From Halocafeteria seosinensis (Eukaryota; Sar; Bigyra; Bicosoecida), in the NCBI GenBank assembly GCA_001687465.1, contig LVLI01000950.1, positions 1-42,273 on the forward strand: a DNA stretch of 42,273 nucleotides. Direction: 5' to 3'. Position numbers and translations under genes: made by a program. Numbering within the stretch: the stretch's first letter is position 1; each line of letters starts with the position of its first letter. Shown piece after piece: positions 1-10,857 of the stretch. The notes below the pieces were generated by a model that was given only the letters and a program-made list of their open reading frames with translations, did no database searches and was not told the DNA's origin.

Positions 1-875
1 ACATTGCAGCTTGCTTGTCCCTTTTTGTCTTGAGAGGTACCCAATTCACAATCAGAGCAACCACTTGCACCATCCGTTGCAGAGATTTTGCCCGCTGAGC
101 ACTCTTTGCACTCCGTACTCCCCATCGAAGAGGTGTATCGGCCAGCGGAACAGGTTGTACACATCGATTGGCCCTCACTTCCTTGAGCAGTACCTGCTGG
201 GCACTGTGTGCATGAACTGGACTTGCTACTACCCGCTACAGTTCCTGCTGCGCAAGCCACACAAGCTGTGCTACCGGCTGTTCCAGCATAGAAACCAGCA
301 GAACAAGAGGAGCAACTGGACTGGCCAGTTTGACTTTGGGCAGTTCCCGCCGGACAAGCTTCACATTTAGTCTCTCCCGACGAAGCACTGAAGGTCCCTG
401 CATCACATGCACGACAGGAAGCGCTTCCTGCATTGGCCGTATAGAGCCCAGCGGCGCAATTGGGACAGCTTGATTGGCCTTCCTTGTCCTGCGCTTTGCC
501 AGCGGGACACTCCTCGCACGTTGTTTTCCCTTCAGTAGTCGAAATCCTTCCGGCAGAACAGGCAACACATTCGTTACTCCCTGCTGAGGAAGAATAAAAG
601 CCAGCAGAGCAAACACTACAAACCGTTTGTGCTGTTGCTCCTTGGGCAGTTCCAGCGGGACATTCCGTGCACTGGGTTGCTCCATCGCTGGTGGATATCG
701 TTCCGGACTCACAGGCGACGCAACTCGTACTACCGGGAGAAGAGGAATAGTAACCGGCCGAGCACGAACTACAACTAGATGCCCCCGTCTGCCCCTGAAA
801 TGTACCAGCTGAGCAAGCACTGCAGCTTGTTAAACCCTCAGACTCGGCGATAGTTCCCGCGCTGCACACAGAGCA
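1..875 (-). repeat. Seventeen exact 17-residue (51-bp) CxxC repeats in five 51-residue triplets
   Basis: Within the last visible exon of the Cys-rich gene, reading from 875 to 9 on the minus strand gives 17 consecutive units of exactly 17 residues, with no insertion or deletion. Each has the form C-x2-C-x2-G-x10. Cys 1, Cys 4 and Gly 7 are invariant, and position 14 is usually Gly. Units 3-17 form five higher-order triplets: an SAG[FYR]Y-type unit, a CxxCxAGT[IV]S-type unit, then a CPAGTAQ-type unit. Upstream of 875 the unit length varies. The next unit begins at position 8 and is cut by the window edge. Confidence 0.9.
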
Positions 876-3800
876 GCTAGAGGAGGAAGTTGCCCCCTCT
901 TCGGTACCCACCTTACCTTTCGAACAAGCCTTACAAGTGGAAGATCCAGGAGTGTCAGCATATCGGCCTTTGGAGCACGCTGCGCAGCCACCGTTCATAT
1001 TCGAACTTCTATACTGTCCAGTGCTGCAAGGTTTGCAGTCACTGCTACCGGCATCGGCCCATTGACCTGCAGGGCAAGGTGCACAAGTACTATCTGAAGT
1101 AGCGCCAAGGGCAGATGAACTAGTCCCTGCTGGACAAGTCTTGCAATTCGTGGAAGCAAAATTGTCGTTGTACGTTCCCTTTCCACACTGTTGGCATCCA
1201 GAAGAAGCCTGATATTGTCCACGGCTGCACGCGATGCATCGTGTGTTAGCATGATCACTCCACCATCCGGACGGACAAGCTTGGCAATCATTCTCCGACG
1301 TTGCACCCGTCTTGGATCCTTTTGTTCCGGCTGGACAAGACCGACAGCTACTTTCTGATGTTGATTCTGTGGATGGGTTGTACTTTCCAATTACACATAG
1401 AGTACAACTGGTTTCTCCAGCTCCTGCATATGTTCCTTTCCCACAACTAACGCATCCCTCTTCTGTTTGTTTCTTCCCGGCCGGACACTTCTGACAAGAG
1501 GTCCGACTAGATCCGGAGGTCCACTGTCCTACCGGACATGACGAGCATGTGCTAGAGGAAGTAGCCCCTTCTGCTTGACTGATAGACCCACTAGGGCATG
1601 AAGTACAGGCATCGGCTTCAGTAGTTTTCCCTGCACCGGTTCCATACTTGCCAGCACCACAGACAGCACACGTGGAGGCTCCCGAAGAAGTTGAATACTT
1701 TCCAGTAGGGCACTGTTGGCATCCTTGAGTGTCTTCAGACGAGAACCGTCCAGGTGTACAGGTAATACATTTGGTGTTATCGCTGTTACTCCACTCTCCC
1801 GTCCCGCACTCTGTACACGAGTCGATTGAGGTGGCTCCGCTAGATGCCGAGACTCTTCCGGCCGGGCAAGCTGTACAGCCATCATTTTCACTAGTCTTCC
1901 CGGATCCACGTCCATACTTTCCAGCTCGACAACGTGTGCAAGAGGTAGCGTCGCTGTTGGACCATGTTCCCGACGGGCATGCCTTGCAACCAGTCGAGGT
2001 CTGATATTTTCCAGCTGCGCATGATACACATTGTCTGTTGTTGGTATCGTTCCATGTGCCGGCAGGACATGAGCTACATGATCCTTCACCACTTTGCCCC
2101 TCCTTTGGATTAACTTTTCCAGCGGCACATCGTGTGCATGCCGATGTTTCACTGCTTCTATCCGTCCCACTTCCGTAGCGTCCAACACCACAGGCACTGC
2201 ACTCTGAGGCACCGGTAGCCGAATAGAATCCCGACTCACAGGAGGTGCACTCGGTTTCTTCAGAATTCCGTTTCCTCCCCGGAATACAGTTAATACACTG
2301 GGTTTTTTCTATATTGCTCGAGGATCCAGGGCCACACTTTGCACATGAAGTATCGCGGGTATGGGCATTGGGCTTAATTTGATTAGAGGGACATACAACG
2401 CACTGTTTCTTTTCTACGTCGTACCAGGTACCTGCATTGCAGCGTTGCGGTACACAGAAGGAGCTACCGGAACTAGACTCACTCCCTGCAGGGCAATCGG
2501 TACATCTGGTAAGACGGTGGTTAGTGCTACTCTGATACTTCCCAGGAGAGCATGAGATACACTGTTCATAATAACTTCCATGGACGAATCTTTGTCCGCC
2601 AACACAATTCCCTGGAAGGTAACAGAACGTCCTCACTTGGTTCGGAAGCGATCCAGAAGGGCATTGACGACAGGTCGTTTTCCCAGTATCAGGCTGCACA
2701 TGGCCAGGGTCGCATTCGACACAACCAGGGGCAAGCCCGCGGGGTTTGACTGGAGAAAGGATTCGTTGCGAGTTGATGGACAGATCGATGGTCTCATTGA
2801 GTTCAATAAACTGGGTCACTAGCGGAAGAGGGAATCTGTCTAGGTGTTTGTAGATCTCACACGCCGGTAATTCTCCACGACGGCAGTCCTCCGCAAGTGC
2901 CAGTGTTGCGTCTTTAAGAGCGTCAGCCTCAAGTACGCTTCTGGAAAAAGACATGCCACGTTCTTGGCTACGTGTTGAAGCAGTGTCTTGAAGTAACAGC
3001 CTCCAACTTTCTTGTCGAAAACCAGCGGAGCAATAGCAGGTACTGGCTCCTGAACCAGAATCCGAATTTGCGGGACAGGAGGTACATGTAGTAGACCTAC
3101 TAGCACTGCTTCCATATTGCCCACTAGGACAACTCTGGCAAATCTCATAGTGCCCTACTTGGTTCAGCTTTTGTCCAGCAGAGCACCCGCTAACTTGACA
3201 AACGGTCTTTGCATTGTTGCTGACTGTTCCAGAAGGGCATTGGAGACAGCTCGCGCTAGTTGAGTCGGGTTGTACATGTCCGTTGGGACATAATTGGCAC
3301 GATGGACTGCCTGGTTGGGAGAACGTTCCAGAAGAGCATGATTTACAAGAAGAAGAAGATGAGCTTCCCGTTTCTTCGTTATAATATCCCTCGGGACATA
3401 GATTACATGCTTCGGCGACGCTACTTTTTCCCCTTCCACTCCCATAACGTCCGGTTGGACAGGCACCGCCACAGCTAGTTCCGGAATGAGTGCTGCTCTG
3501 GTACCTCCCAGATGGGCAGGAGACGCATGAGGAACCTATTTTGAACTGACCAGATGGACAACTATCCAAGAAGCAGTCCCCAATTCGTGCTGCACCTTGT
3601 CTACTTGTCTGCCCCTCCGGACATTGCCGGCATTCCCACAACTCAATAACTCCGTTTTCCACTCTGTAAGTATACCGGCCAGCAACGCATCCGTTCCTTT
3701 CACGAAGGCATCCCAGCCTATTGGAGCGGGGCGTCGTGCCGCTTGGGCAAGTACGACAATCGCCGAAGTTGTGCATATAACTGTTGCCACCACAAAAGCC

Positions 3801-5336
3801 AGGACATTGGCGAACAGCGGGCTGGGCGGGTTGGGTCTTACTGTTTGTATCCATCCTCCGAATAGCAGCTGCGGGGAATATCAACGAATCATATTAAGGA
3901 GATGGCACTATTACATGATGTGACATAGGTACTTACGTTCGGCGATGCATTGGTTGCACTTTTCAGATCCAGGCACTGAAAACTGATGGCTGGGGCATGC
4001 CTTGCATGTAGATGCGAGGACGTTATTGTACTGCCCTTCTGGACATTTGTAGCAGGTCCTTGCATTTGCTTCGGCAGATCTCCCACGAGGGCAACTTTGA
4101 CACGAGGATTGTCCATCGGAAGAAGTGAATTTCCCAACCGCGCACACATGACATCCCGTTGAGCCATATGAGTTCTGGTACTGACCGGCAGGACAGCTGG
4201 AGCAGGCAGTTTGCCCTGTCGAAGAAGAATAGTGGCCTGGTGAACACCATTGGCAAGAGTTTACCGACGTTCCTGCCAAACTTGAACCAAATTTGCCCAA
4301 TGGGCACAAGCGACAAGCATTAATGCTCGTTTGCCTGACAGAGGGGTTGTATCTACCCCTGGGGCAGCTGCTGCAGGCTGCTTGGCCTCCGGATTGCTGG
4401 TAATAACCAATTGGACAATACCTACAAGAGTTTATTGACGACCCCCTCCCATTGAGATAGGTCCCCGAGGGACAGTGCGAGCAATATCTGGATGCGGAGG
4501 AAGAGTAAGATCCATAGGGGCAAAGTGAGCAGGACGCAGTCCCACTTGAAGAGGCAAAAGTTCCCCACGGACAAGCCTTGCACCTGCGATAACGTGAGAG
4601 GTCCAAGCACTTCACAGTTAAATGGTACAAAAGCAAAGAATTCTTACCCCCTGTTCCCGTAGCCGGCTGCGTAGTATCCAGCATTACAAGTTGGGCAACT
4701 GGTTTGGTAATTCCTCGAATGCGCCCGACCCGCTGCACAACAGCTTGATCTCTAGTCTACCAAAGAAAGACAAAGCCCTTCACCGTTTAACTGCTTACGT
4801 TGGCAAAGCCTGCAGCTAGGATTTCCATAGCCAAAGGCGTATGTTCCCCATCCGCACGAAGAGCATCCTCTAGATCCTGAGTTAGAATACAGGCCAGGTC
4901 CACAAGTTCTGCATGCGTTGATGCGGTACTGGCGGGATGATGTTCCATATCTTCCTGCCGGACAGTTTGTGCATCCGCGAGCGTAAGAGTAGCTATTTGC
5001 AAATGTGCCGGCATTGCATGTGCTACAGCCAGTATTTGCATTACCACTGGAATAGAGGCCGTAGTTGCAGCTAGAGCAGTAGCAAGATCTTGATCTACTC
5101 GAGTAGTATCCTGCCACGCATCCTGCACAATATGAACCTGTTCCTCTGTAACCAGCGTTACATGTGTTGCATGAAGTTATGTAGCGGTATCGATAGCAGC
5201 GGCCCCACATTGACCAGGAGCAAACCCTCCTTGATATTTGTGCATATCCGCATCTGCATCTAGCTTCTGAATACGCCGCATTTGAAAGGAGTATGTAGGC
5301 ACACAAGAGGTACGTTAAGACACTGGCATTCTTCAT
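1..5336 (-). CDS. Giant Cys-rich repeat (GCC2/GCC3-like) secreted or surface protein, partial
   Basis: Four exons are visible on the minus strand: 5336-4799, 4732-4648, 4583-3937 and 3868-1. Introns are 66, 64 and 68 bp and phases match at every junction. The last exon stays open to the window edge, so the 3' end is missing; about 1,712 codons are present. The ATG at 5336 opens a signal-peptide-like stretch (MKNASVLTYLLCAYILL, then a small-residue site before SEARCRC). The rest is dozens of CxxC modules with a downstream G-x-[YFW], resembling the GCC2/GCC3 or ephrin-receptor-like repeats of large protist surface proteins. An early CSWSMWGRC matches the W-x-x-W-x-x-C core of thrombospondin type 1 repeats. 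A Cys-poor stretch of about 95 residues (about 2735-3015) interrupts the array. No membrane anchor is seen, but the C-terminus is absent. A secreted or cell-surface role is inferred; the ligand is unknown. Confidence 0.85.
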
Positions 5337-6295
5337 TCTTTGCAAAGAGTCCTGCACACAAGGAGAAAGCAGGTAATAAAGTGTCAGAGTAGAAAAGCGG
5401 GTTATTGACAGCACCTCTTCTAAAACGGGGAAGGAACCATCAGTGCCTTCAGGGAATCAACAACTACTATGTGTACACGCAAGTATCAATCAATATAAAG
5501 AGGCAGGCTGGATGCGCTATTAGGAGCTAACGCTGCTAATGAACCGCCTTTGCCCCGCTACGTACACTGTCAACACACTTTCGACTCGTTTAATACGGAT
5601 AGTTAAGTTATTTAGAGATTACAAATTACGGGCGAGCAGCCCTTGTAAACTCGACAGCAACAAATCAATGCGATTACCACCTTGTTTTACCGTGGAATAT
5701 CTTCATAGAGTTTCGAATTGCGAACCTAGTATAAAATCGAAGACGTCGACGTCCTTCAAAGTTCAACATCGGCAAATTGTACTACCATTATAGGCTATAG
5801 CTCGTTTGGTTAAGCTGAACAATCTTCACTATAGCGTCCGCAGCATGTTCTGAGAGTGCAACATTTGTAGCCGTTGTGCCATCTTGGTCTTTGTAGCCCG
5901 TTGGCGCCAACGCTTGCCCCACATATATCCCGTCGTTTCTTGGCTGTTTGTTAGCTACATATTTGCTGTATTGGGGCACAACGACTGCAAAAGGGGGAAT
6001 ACAGACGAGTACTATCGACTGCGACGAGTGGAGGAAAGATGCGTGTCATATTCTAGGTCCCCAAGGAAATGGAGGGAGACCAAAAGTAAAAGATATTCCG
6101 TCCCAAAGTGACTAGGGAAACAAACCCATTAACAGCCTTGGACCAAAGTCAACCACCAAAGGGAGAAATTCACACATCTACCTACAGTCTGACTGTACGC
6201 ACCACACTCCATCAATGAACGATATTGCTTGAACAAGAATTCACCTGCCTTCATCAGAATCATGCTGTTCCCTGATATTCGGCAGCATAGTGAGC
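5337..6295. other. Intergenic: upstream of the Cys-rich gene, downstream of MCTS1
   Basis: This stretch of about 960 bp must hold the 5' leader and promoter of the Cys-rich gene and the 3' UTR of MCTS1. A possible acceptor (GTGTGCAG) ends 15 bases upstream of the Cys-rich ATG, so a 5' UTR intron is possible. A short minus-strand frame at 5788-5979 follows a pyrimidine tract and CAG, but it has no convincing upstream exon and no recognisable product. No RNA gene or repeat was recognised. Confidence 0.5.
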
Positions 6296-7094
6296 CTAAT
6301 CGAATCTCTTTATTTTCCATAGTCCGTCATCTAATCTATGAACTACTTCAACGCCAATGCCTTTGTTCTTTTCGCGGCTGTAGAATGTCATACTGGTTAC
6401 TAGGGACCTGCATTAGGCTGGCATTTCAAGGGACTTACATATCTTGGGTGCTCATGGTAGTCACCCCAATAGCTAACGGGAGTTTTTTTCCTTCCGCAAA
6501 GATTGCCTGACAAGTAATAGGGTCAATAAGCGTTTGAATCAGAAGCAGATAAAGGCAGCTGGGAACTTACTACGGGCGTACTCTCCGGAACATCTATGTC
6601 GCACTTGCCGCCCTTACTGGTTAAGCCGGGACACATAATATCCGCTCCCGAAAAGATGAATTTGATTGCTCCTTTATCAACTTGCAATGACGGCATGAAG
6701 AAAGGATCTGCGCCTCTAGTGAATGAATTGCACCATCAGCGCTCGAATCTAAGCACTGAGGATACAGACGTCTTACATTTATGTAACAATTTCAAAGTCG
6801 GAAAAACCGGTCCATCGCGATGCTGAAAGAACAAAGGCTCCCCTTCGACGACATAAATGCTCAGTTTATCCTTGCATCTTGCTTCTTGGAGTGTGCCTTT
6901 CGGAATGATATCGTCCAAGTACGGTTCCAGCGGCTCGTATTGGTCAGCCACCCTCCGCTTAATCCCACGTTGTGTAGACGACTTCACCTTGCTCTGCGCA
7001 GACACATCCTCCAAGTCGAACCTGCAGTAGAAGCCGGGAAAAGTCAACTCGTGATGCAGACCAACAGGAGGCGTTGGACTCACTTCCTGAACAT
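6296..7094 (-). CDS. MCTS1: MCTS1/Tma20, translation reinitiation and recycling factor (PUA domain)
   Basis: Five exons: 7094-7084, 7021-6777, 6707-6571, 6506-6439 and 6377-6296, giving 180 aa; human MCTS1 is 181 aa. Introns are 61-69 bp and all phases agree. The spliced product starts MFRKFDLEDV and carries [32 protein letters not shown] and a C-terminal [15 protein letters not shown], all closely matching the family along its whole length. Members have an N-terminal pre-PUA domain and a C-terminal PUA domain. They pair with DENR to eject deacylated tRNA from post-termination 40S subunits and to support reinitiation in the cytoplasm. The first coding exon is only 11 nt (ATG TTC AGG AA), the Lys codon being completed in exon 2. 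The gene is head-to-head with VPS35, 357 bp separating the two ATGs. Confidence 0.96.
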
Positions 7095-7451
7095 CGTTGT
7101 TCCTCTACTTCAACTTTCTTAATACTGCTCTCGTCGTGGCAAACTCATTCATTCAAGCTCTCGTTTACGTAACAATGCAGACGTGATGTATTGCATTTCT
7201 ATTGCATGCACTCTGGACTTCATTGAATGGGGATGCCCATAATTTATGCTGTCCGATCTGTCGACGTCGACGAAATGTTTGCTGTGTTGATTTGTTCGCA
7301 GTGGCACAGTGCACTTCGCACTTGCTGCAGCACCTCCTGCGTCTGGCCCGAGTTTGAAAGTGTGTGCACAGACGACAACAGGAAGAGCTCTAATTCAGTA
7401 CGATAGTGCTTTGGGAACAAGTACCTTGAATACGAGACAAACGCCAACATA
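7095..7451. promoter_or_regulatory. Shared head-to-head promoter region of MCTS1 and VPS35
   Basis: The 357 bp between two divergent ATGs must contain both 5' leaders and both promoters. An AT-rich ATAATTTATG lies near 7231-7240 on the VPS35 side, but no defined TATA box or other element can be asserted. The label rests on gene arrangement alone. Confidence 0.5.
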
Positions 7452-10400
7452 ATGGGTGAGACCCAGGCGGAAGATGACGCTGCTGGCGCAGCCAACAAGG
7501 TAGGTTATCTGTTTGATGCCAGTTTTTTTGCAGTCTCTGTGGAACAAGTTGAGGAGTACAAGAGCCTAACAAACAATAGCAAGTTCTATAATTGTGGCTG
7601 AATTGTATCCCCCTGCTGTACCAGGCATCCGCGAGTGGGGGGAGCCCTGGGGTCTTCACGGTTCCGGATCCTTTTTGTTGTTTCCTTGGTCCCCTTCGTG
7701 TTTTATTGAGCAAGCCCTTGCTCCTGTTTGCTTGATGGATGTATGTGGGAAGAATGCTTTACTGAATTGAATACTTCTCTCTGTCAGAATTCGAGGCGAA
7801 AAGAGGAGCAGCAGTCCCTGCTGAAAGATATCTCCAACCGAGTGGAGGTGGAAGCCTTGCAAATGCAGCGTGCGGTGGTACGTAATGAAGCCTCATCGAC
7901 AGAATGCATGGTTTGCCTGATAAAGTTTATGCTCAACTTGTGCAGGATCAAAAAAGCCCCAAAGACGCACTGAAGTATGCCTCTGCGATGCTGGCCCAAC
8001 TCAAAACAGGCAAGCTTTCCCCGAAGACCTATTTTGAATTGTGTACGTGGAATCGAATGATACACTTTGACTTTGTGTAGGTGTCATCTTTTTCTAACTT
8101 TGAATGCGCGACAGACATGCAAGTGTTTGACCACTTGATGTTTCTAGAGTCGTTTTTCGAGGAGGTGCGTTGCTTGATCTGACTGAGGCTGTGGCTAGCC
8201 TTGTTCAGTTTCGTACTCACGAATTGCAGCTTCATGATGATGGCACGCCGGTTAGAGACTTGTATGAAATGGTTCAGCATGCCAGTAACGTGTTGACCAG
8301 GTTATATTTGATGATCACTGTGGGATCTGTATTCATCAAGGTAAGCTATGGTGGAACGCAATATCTGAAGAGCATGCAACTTGCTAATTTCGTCTTTGAT
8401 GCCTTGCAGTCGAAGGAACTCCCTGCTAAAGATGTTTTATACGACTTACTTGATATGGCAAAAGGTGTGCAGCATCCCACCCGTGGATTATTCCTACGGT
8501 ACTATCTTTTTCAGAAAACACAAGATAAACTTCCGGAAGCAAATTCCGAATACGAGGGAGCTGGCGGCTCCATTAAAGACGCCATACAGTTTGCTCTGGG
8601 AAACTTCATCGAAATGAATAAGCTGTGGGTGCGTATGCAAACCGCTACTTCGATTAAAAATCGGAAAAGAAGAGAAAAGGAGCGACGAGAACTAAGGACA
8701 ATTATCGGCACTGCAATTGATCGAATCGGTAATATTGAAGGCCTCCATTTATCCTCATATGAACAGCAGGTACTTCCTGAACTTCTTCGGCAAGTAGCGG
8801 CTTGCAATGACAAAATTGCCCAACAGTTTCTCATGGATTCAATTACCCAAGTGTTCCCAGTTTCTTTCCATGTCAAGACGCTAGATATGTACCTTCGAGG
8901 GATTCTCGACGTCCTACCTGACGTTGACGCTCGGTCTCTGCTCACTGGTCATCTGGAGCGTATATCGGAAGTCTGTAGCAAGCACTCGGTAAATGTCGAC
9001 TACGAGGCTGTAAAGGCGGAGCCTGGTAAGGAAAGGACAGCATCTACGACGTCTGAAGAAGATCCGAGTAGAGGAGGAATTGATGGAAAGGGTTTGAGAC
9101 AAAGCGGCAACTTTCAATCATGTTGTCCCGAAGCAATCCCTCTGGACTCAGACTGTTTCAATGCTTTTTACGTTTATGTGCAGCGTTTGATCGCTGATCG
9201 ATCCACGTCTGAGTACCCTCTCGAGCCAGTATCGATCATTCATATCTTTGAGGCTCTGACGTCCCTTGTCAAAGTTGCTTATAGTGGTAACGTGACGTAC
9301 ATTGAAGAAATTTTATCTATGTGTGCGCTTGCTCTCGAGTACAGCAAGAAGCCCGTAGAGGACGATTGTTGCAAAGCAGTAGAGCAGATGTTTATTTCCG
9401 TTTGTACTGCTGCCCCATTGAAGAAGATATTAAAGTTGGAGGGACTCGCGCGTTTGATGGGACGAGTCCATTTCTCGAGTCAGAAAAATATATCCAGGAG
9501 TATTCTCCGTTCAGCTTTGGGTGAAAATAAAGACGGCCCCGTGTCAATCTCTGCGCTGAAACTTGAGGAACCTGAAGAGGTGGATTATCTCTTTGGAAAT
9601 CTGTCTTCCATTAGCCAGGACGAACGCTCGCTCCCGGAAAACGCTGGTGCTGTCGCGTCCGCAGTTGTCGGACTTGCAGGTGATGTCAATGTGGTTAAGA
9701 CTGAAGCGTCTGAGACGCTAAAACTAGAAGACACCCAAAAGTTCGTTCAAGATCAGCGTAGTCTTAGCAGAGTTGTTCATCTCGTTATTGAGGAAGATGC
9801 GCATAGCGTAGAGGGATTGCAAAACACAGACAATGTGTTTCAAATTCTCAAGAATATCGGCAAGGCTCTGAGCTCCGGTGGCGAAGCCCGTATTGCGTTC
9901 ACCTACCCAGCGTTGATAACTCGTGTTTCGAAGCTAACTTACTCAATACTAAAAAGGGAAGAACATGGCTCAAAACAAGACACAGAAGAGGAGGACTTCG
10001 ATCAGCTAGGTGATACCGCCTCGAAGAGTAAAGAGAGCGGAGAGACTGGTGATAGCTCAAAACCGAAAATAACTAGCAAAAAGGCCTTTAAGTTCCTTTT
10101 CAAGCTCTGCGATGCTTTGAAAGAGTATAGAGAGCTTGCAATAAGGCTCTTGGGAGAAGTGGCGATTGTAGCTGCGGCAACCCGGTTTGCATATGAGTTT
10201 TTGTCGACGGCATTTACAGTTTATGAAGAGGTGGTTGAGAGTAAGGTGCAGAGGCGATGTATCGAAGCTCTTATCGGATACATCTACTCTTGCCGACAAA
10301 GGGGCATGCCAGATGAGACATACACTCAACTTGCTAGCGCTGCGAAGAAATATGCTACTGGACTGATGCAGCGTCAGGCTCAGTGCCAGCTCATGAGAAA

Positions 10401-10857
10401 ATGCGCCAACTTGTTTTATGTTCAACCGACGGCTGAGGAGTATCGCACAGACCGGTTCGGCTCCTATACAGCGAATGTGGGAACGTCTATAGAGAGTGGT
10501 GCCGAGCCGCTGTACCGCGATGATGATCAAGTGCTTAAATGTTTGCAACACTCTCTTCGCCTAGCGAACAAGTGTATACCTGTAAATAATTCCTTATTTG
10601 TTGAGATTTTTGATGCGTTTGTATATTTCTTTGAGCACGGGGTTCAATCAATTACTAACAGCCATTTAGAGAATTTTGTCACCCTCATTCAAGAGAACTT
10701 AGGAAAAATGGAGGATGAAAAAGAACGACGGGCAGTGGAACGACACTTTCATCGTGTTATGGATCACCTCAGGTCAAAGAAACAATCGGGAGACGCACCG
10801 TGCGCATCCCTAAACTTGGGGATGGAGGAAGACAGCATGCAGAGTAATACACGCTAG
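7452..10857 (+). CDS. VPS35: VPS35, retromer scaffold subunit
   Basis: Six exons: 7452-7499, 7788-7877, 7946-8042, 8115-8164, 8230-8340 and 8410-10857, giving 947 aa (human VPS35 is 796 aa). Recognisable family segments are LMFLESFFEE, RDLYEMVQHASN, TRLYLMITVGSVFIK, GVQHPTRGLFLRYYL, the second-half solenoid (IAFTYPALI, TRFAYEFLSTAFTVYEE, CANLFY) and the C-terminal ERHFHRVMDHLR. VPS35 is an alpha-solenoid linking VPS26 and VPS29 in the complex that recycles cargo from endosomes. The extra length comes from acidic, Ser-rich linkers near 9001-9115 and 9960-10080. The PRLYL motif used for VPS26 binding reads TRLYL here (residues about 118-122). Intron 1 is 288 bp, others 65-72 bp. Intron 5 (8341-8409) is 69 bp and stop-free, so its retention would add 23 residues. 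Confidence 0.95.

Noticed and set aside
236-820. Minus-strand open frames rich in Leu, Val and Pro across 236-3800
   Set aside because: They are off-frame shadows of the Cys-rich repeats. The correct frame is open through the whole exon with regular CxxC spacing.
5788-5979. Minus-strand frame of 63 codons after a pyrimidine tract and CAG
   Set aside because: No upstream exon, no recognisable product, and little room between MCTS1 and the Cys-rich gene.
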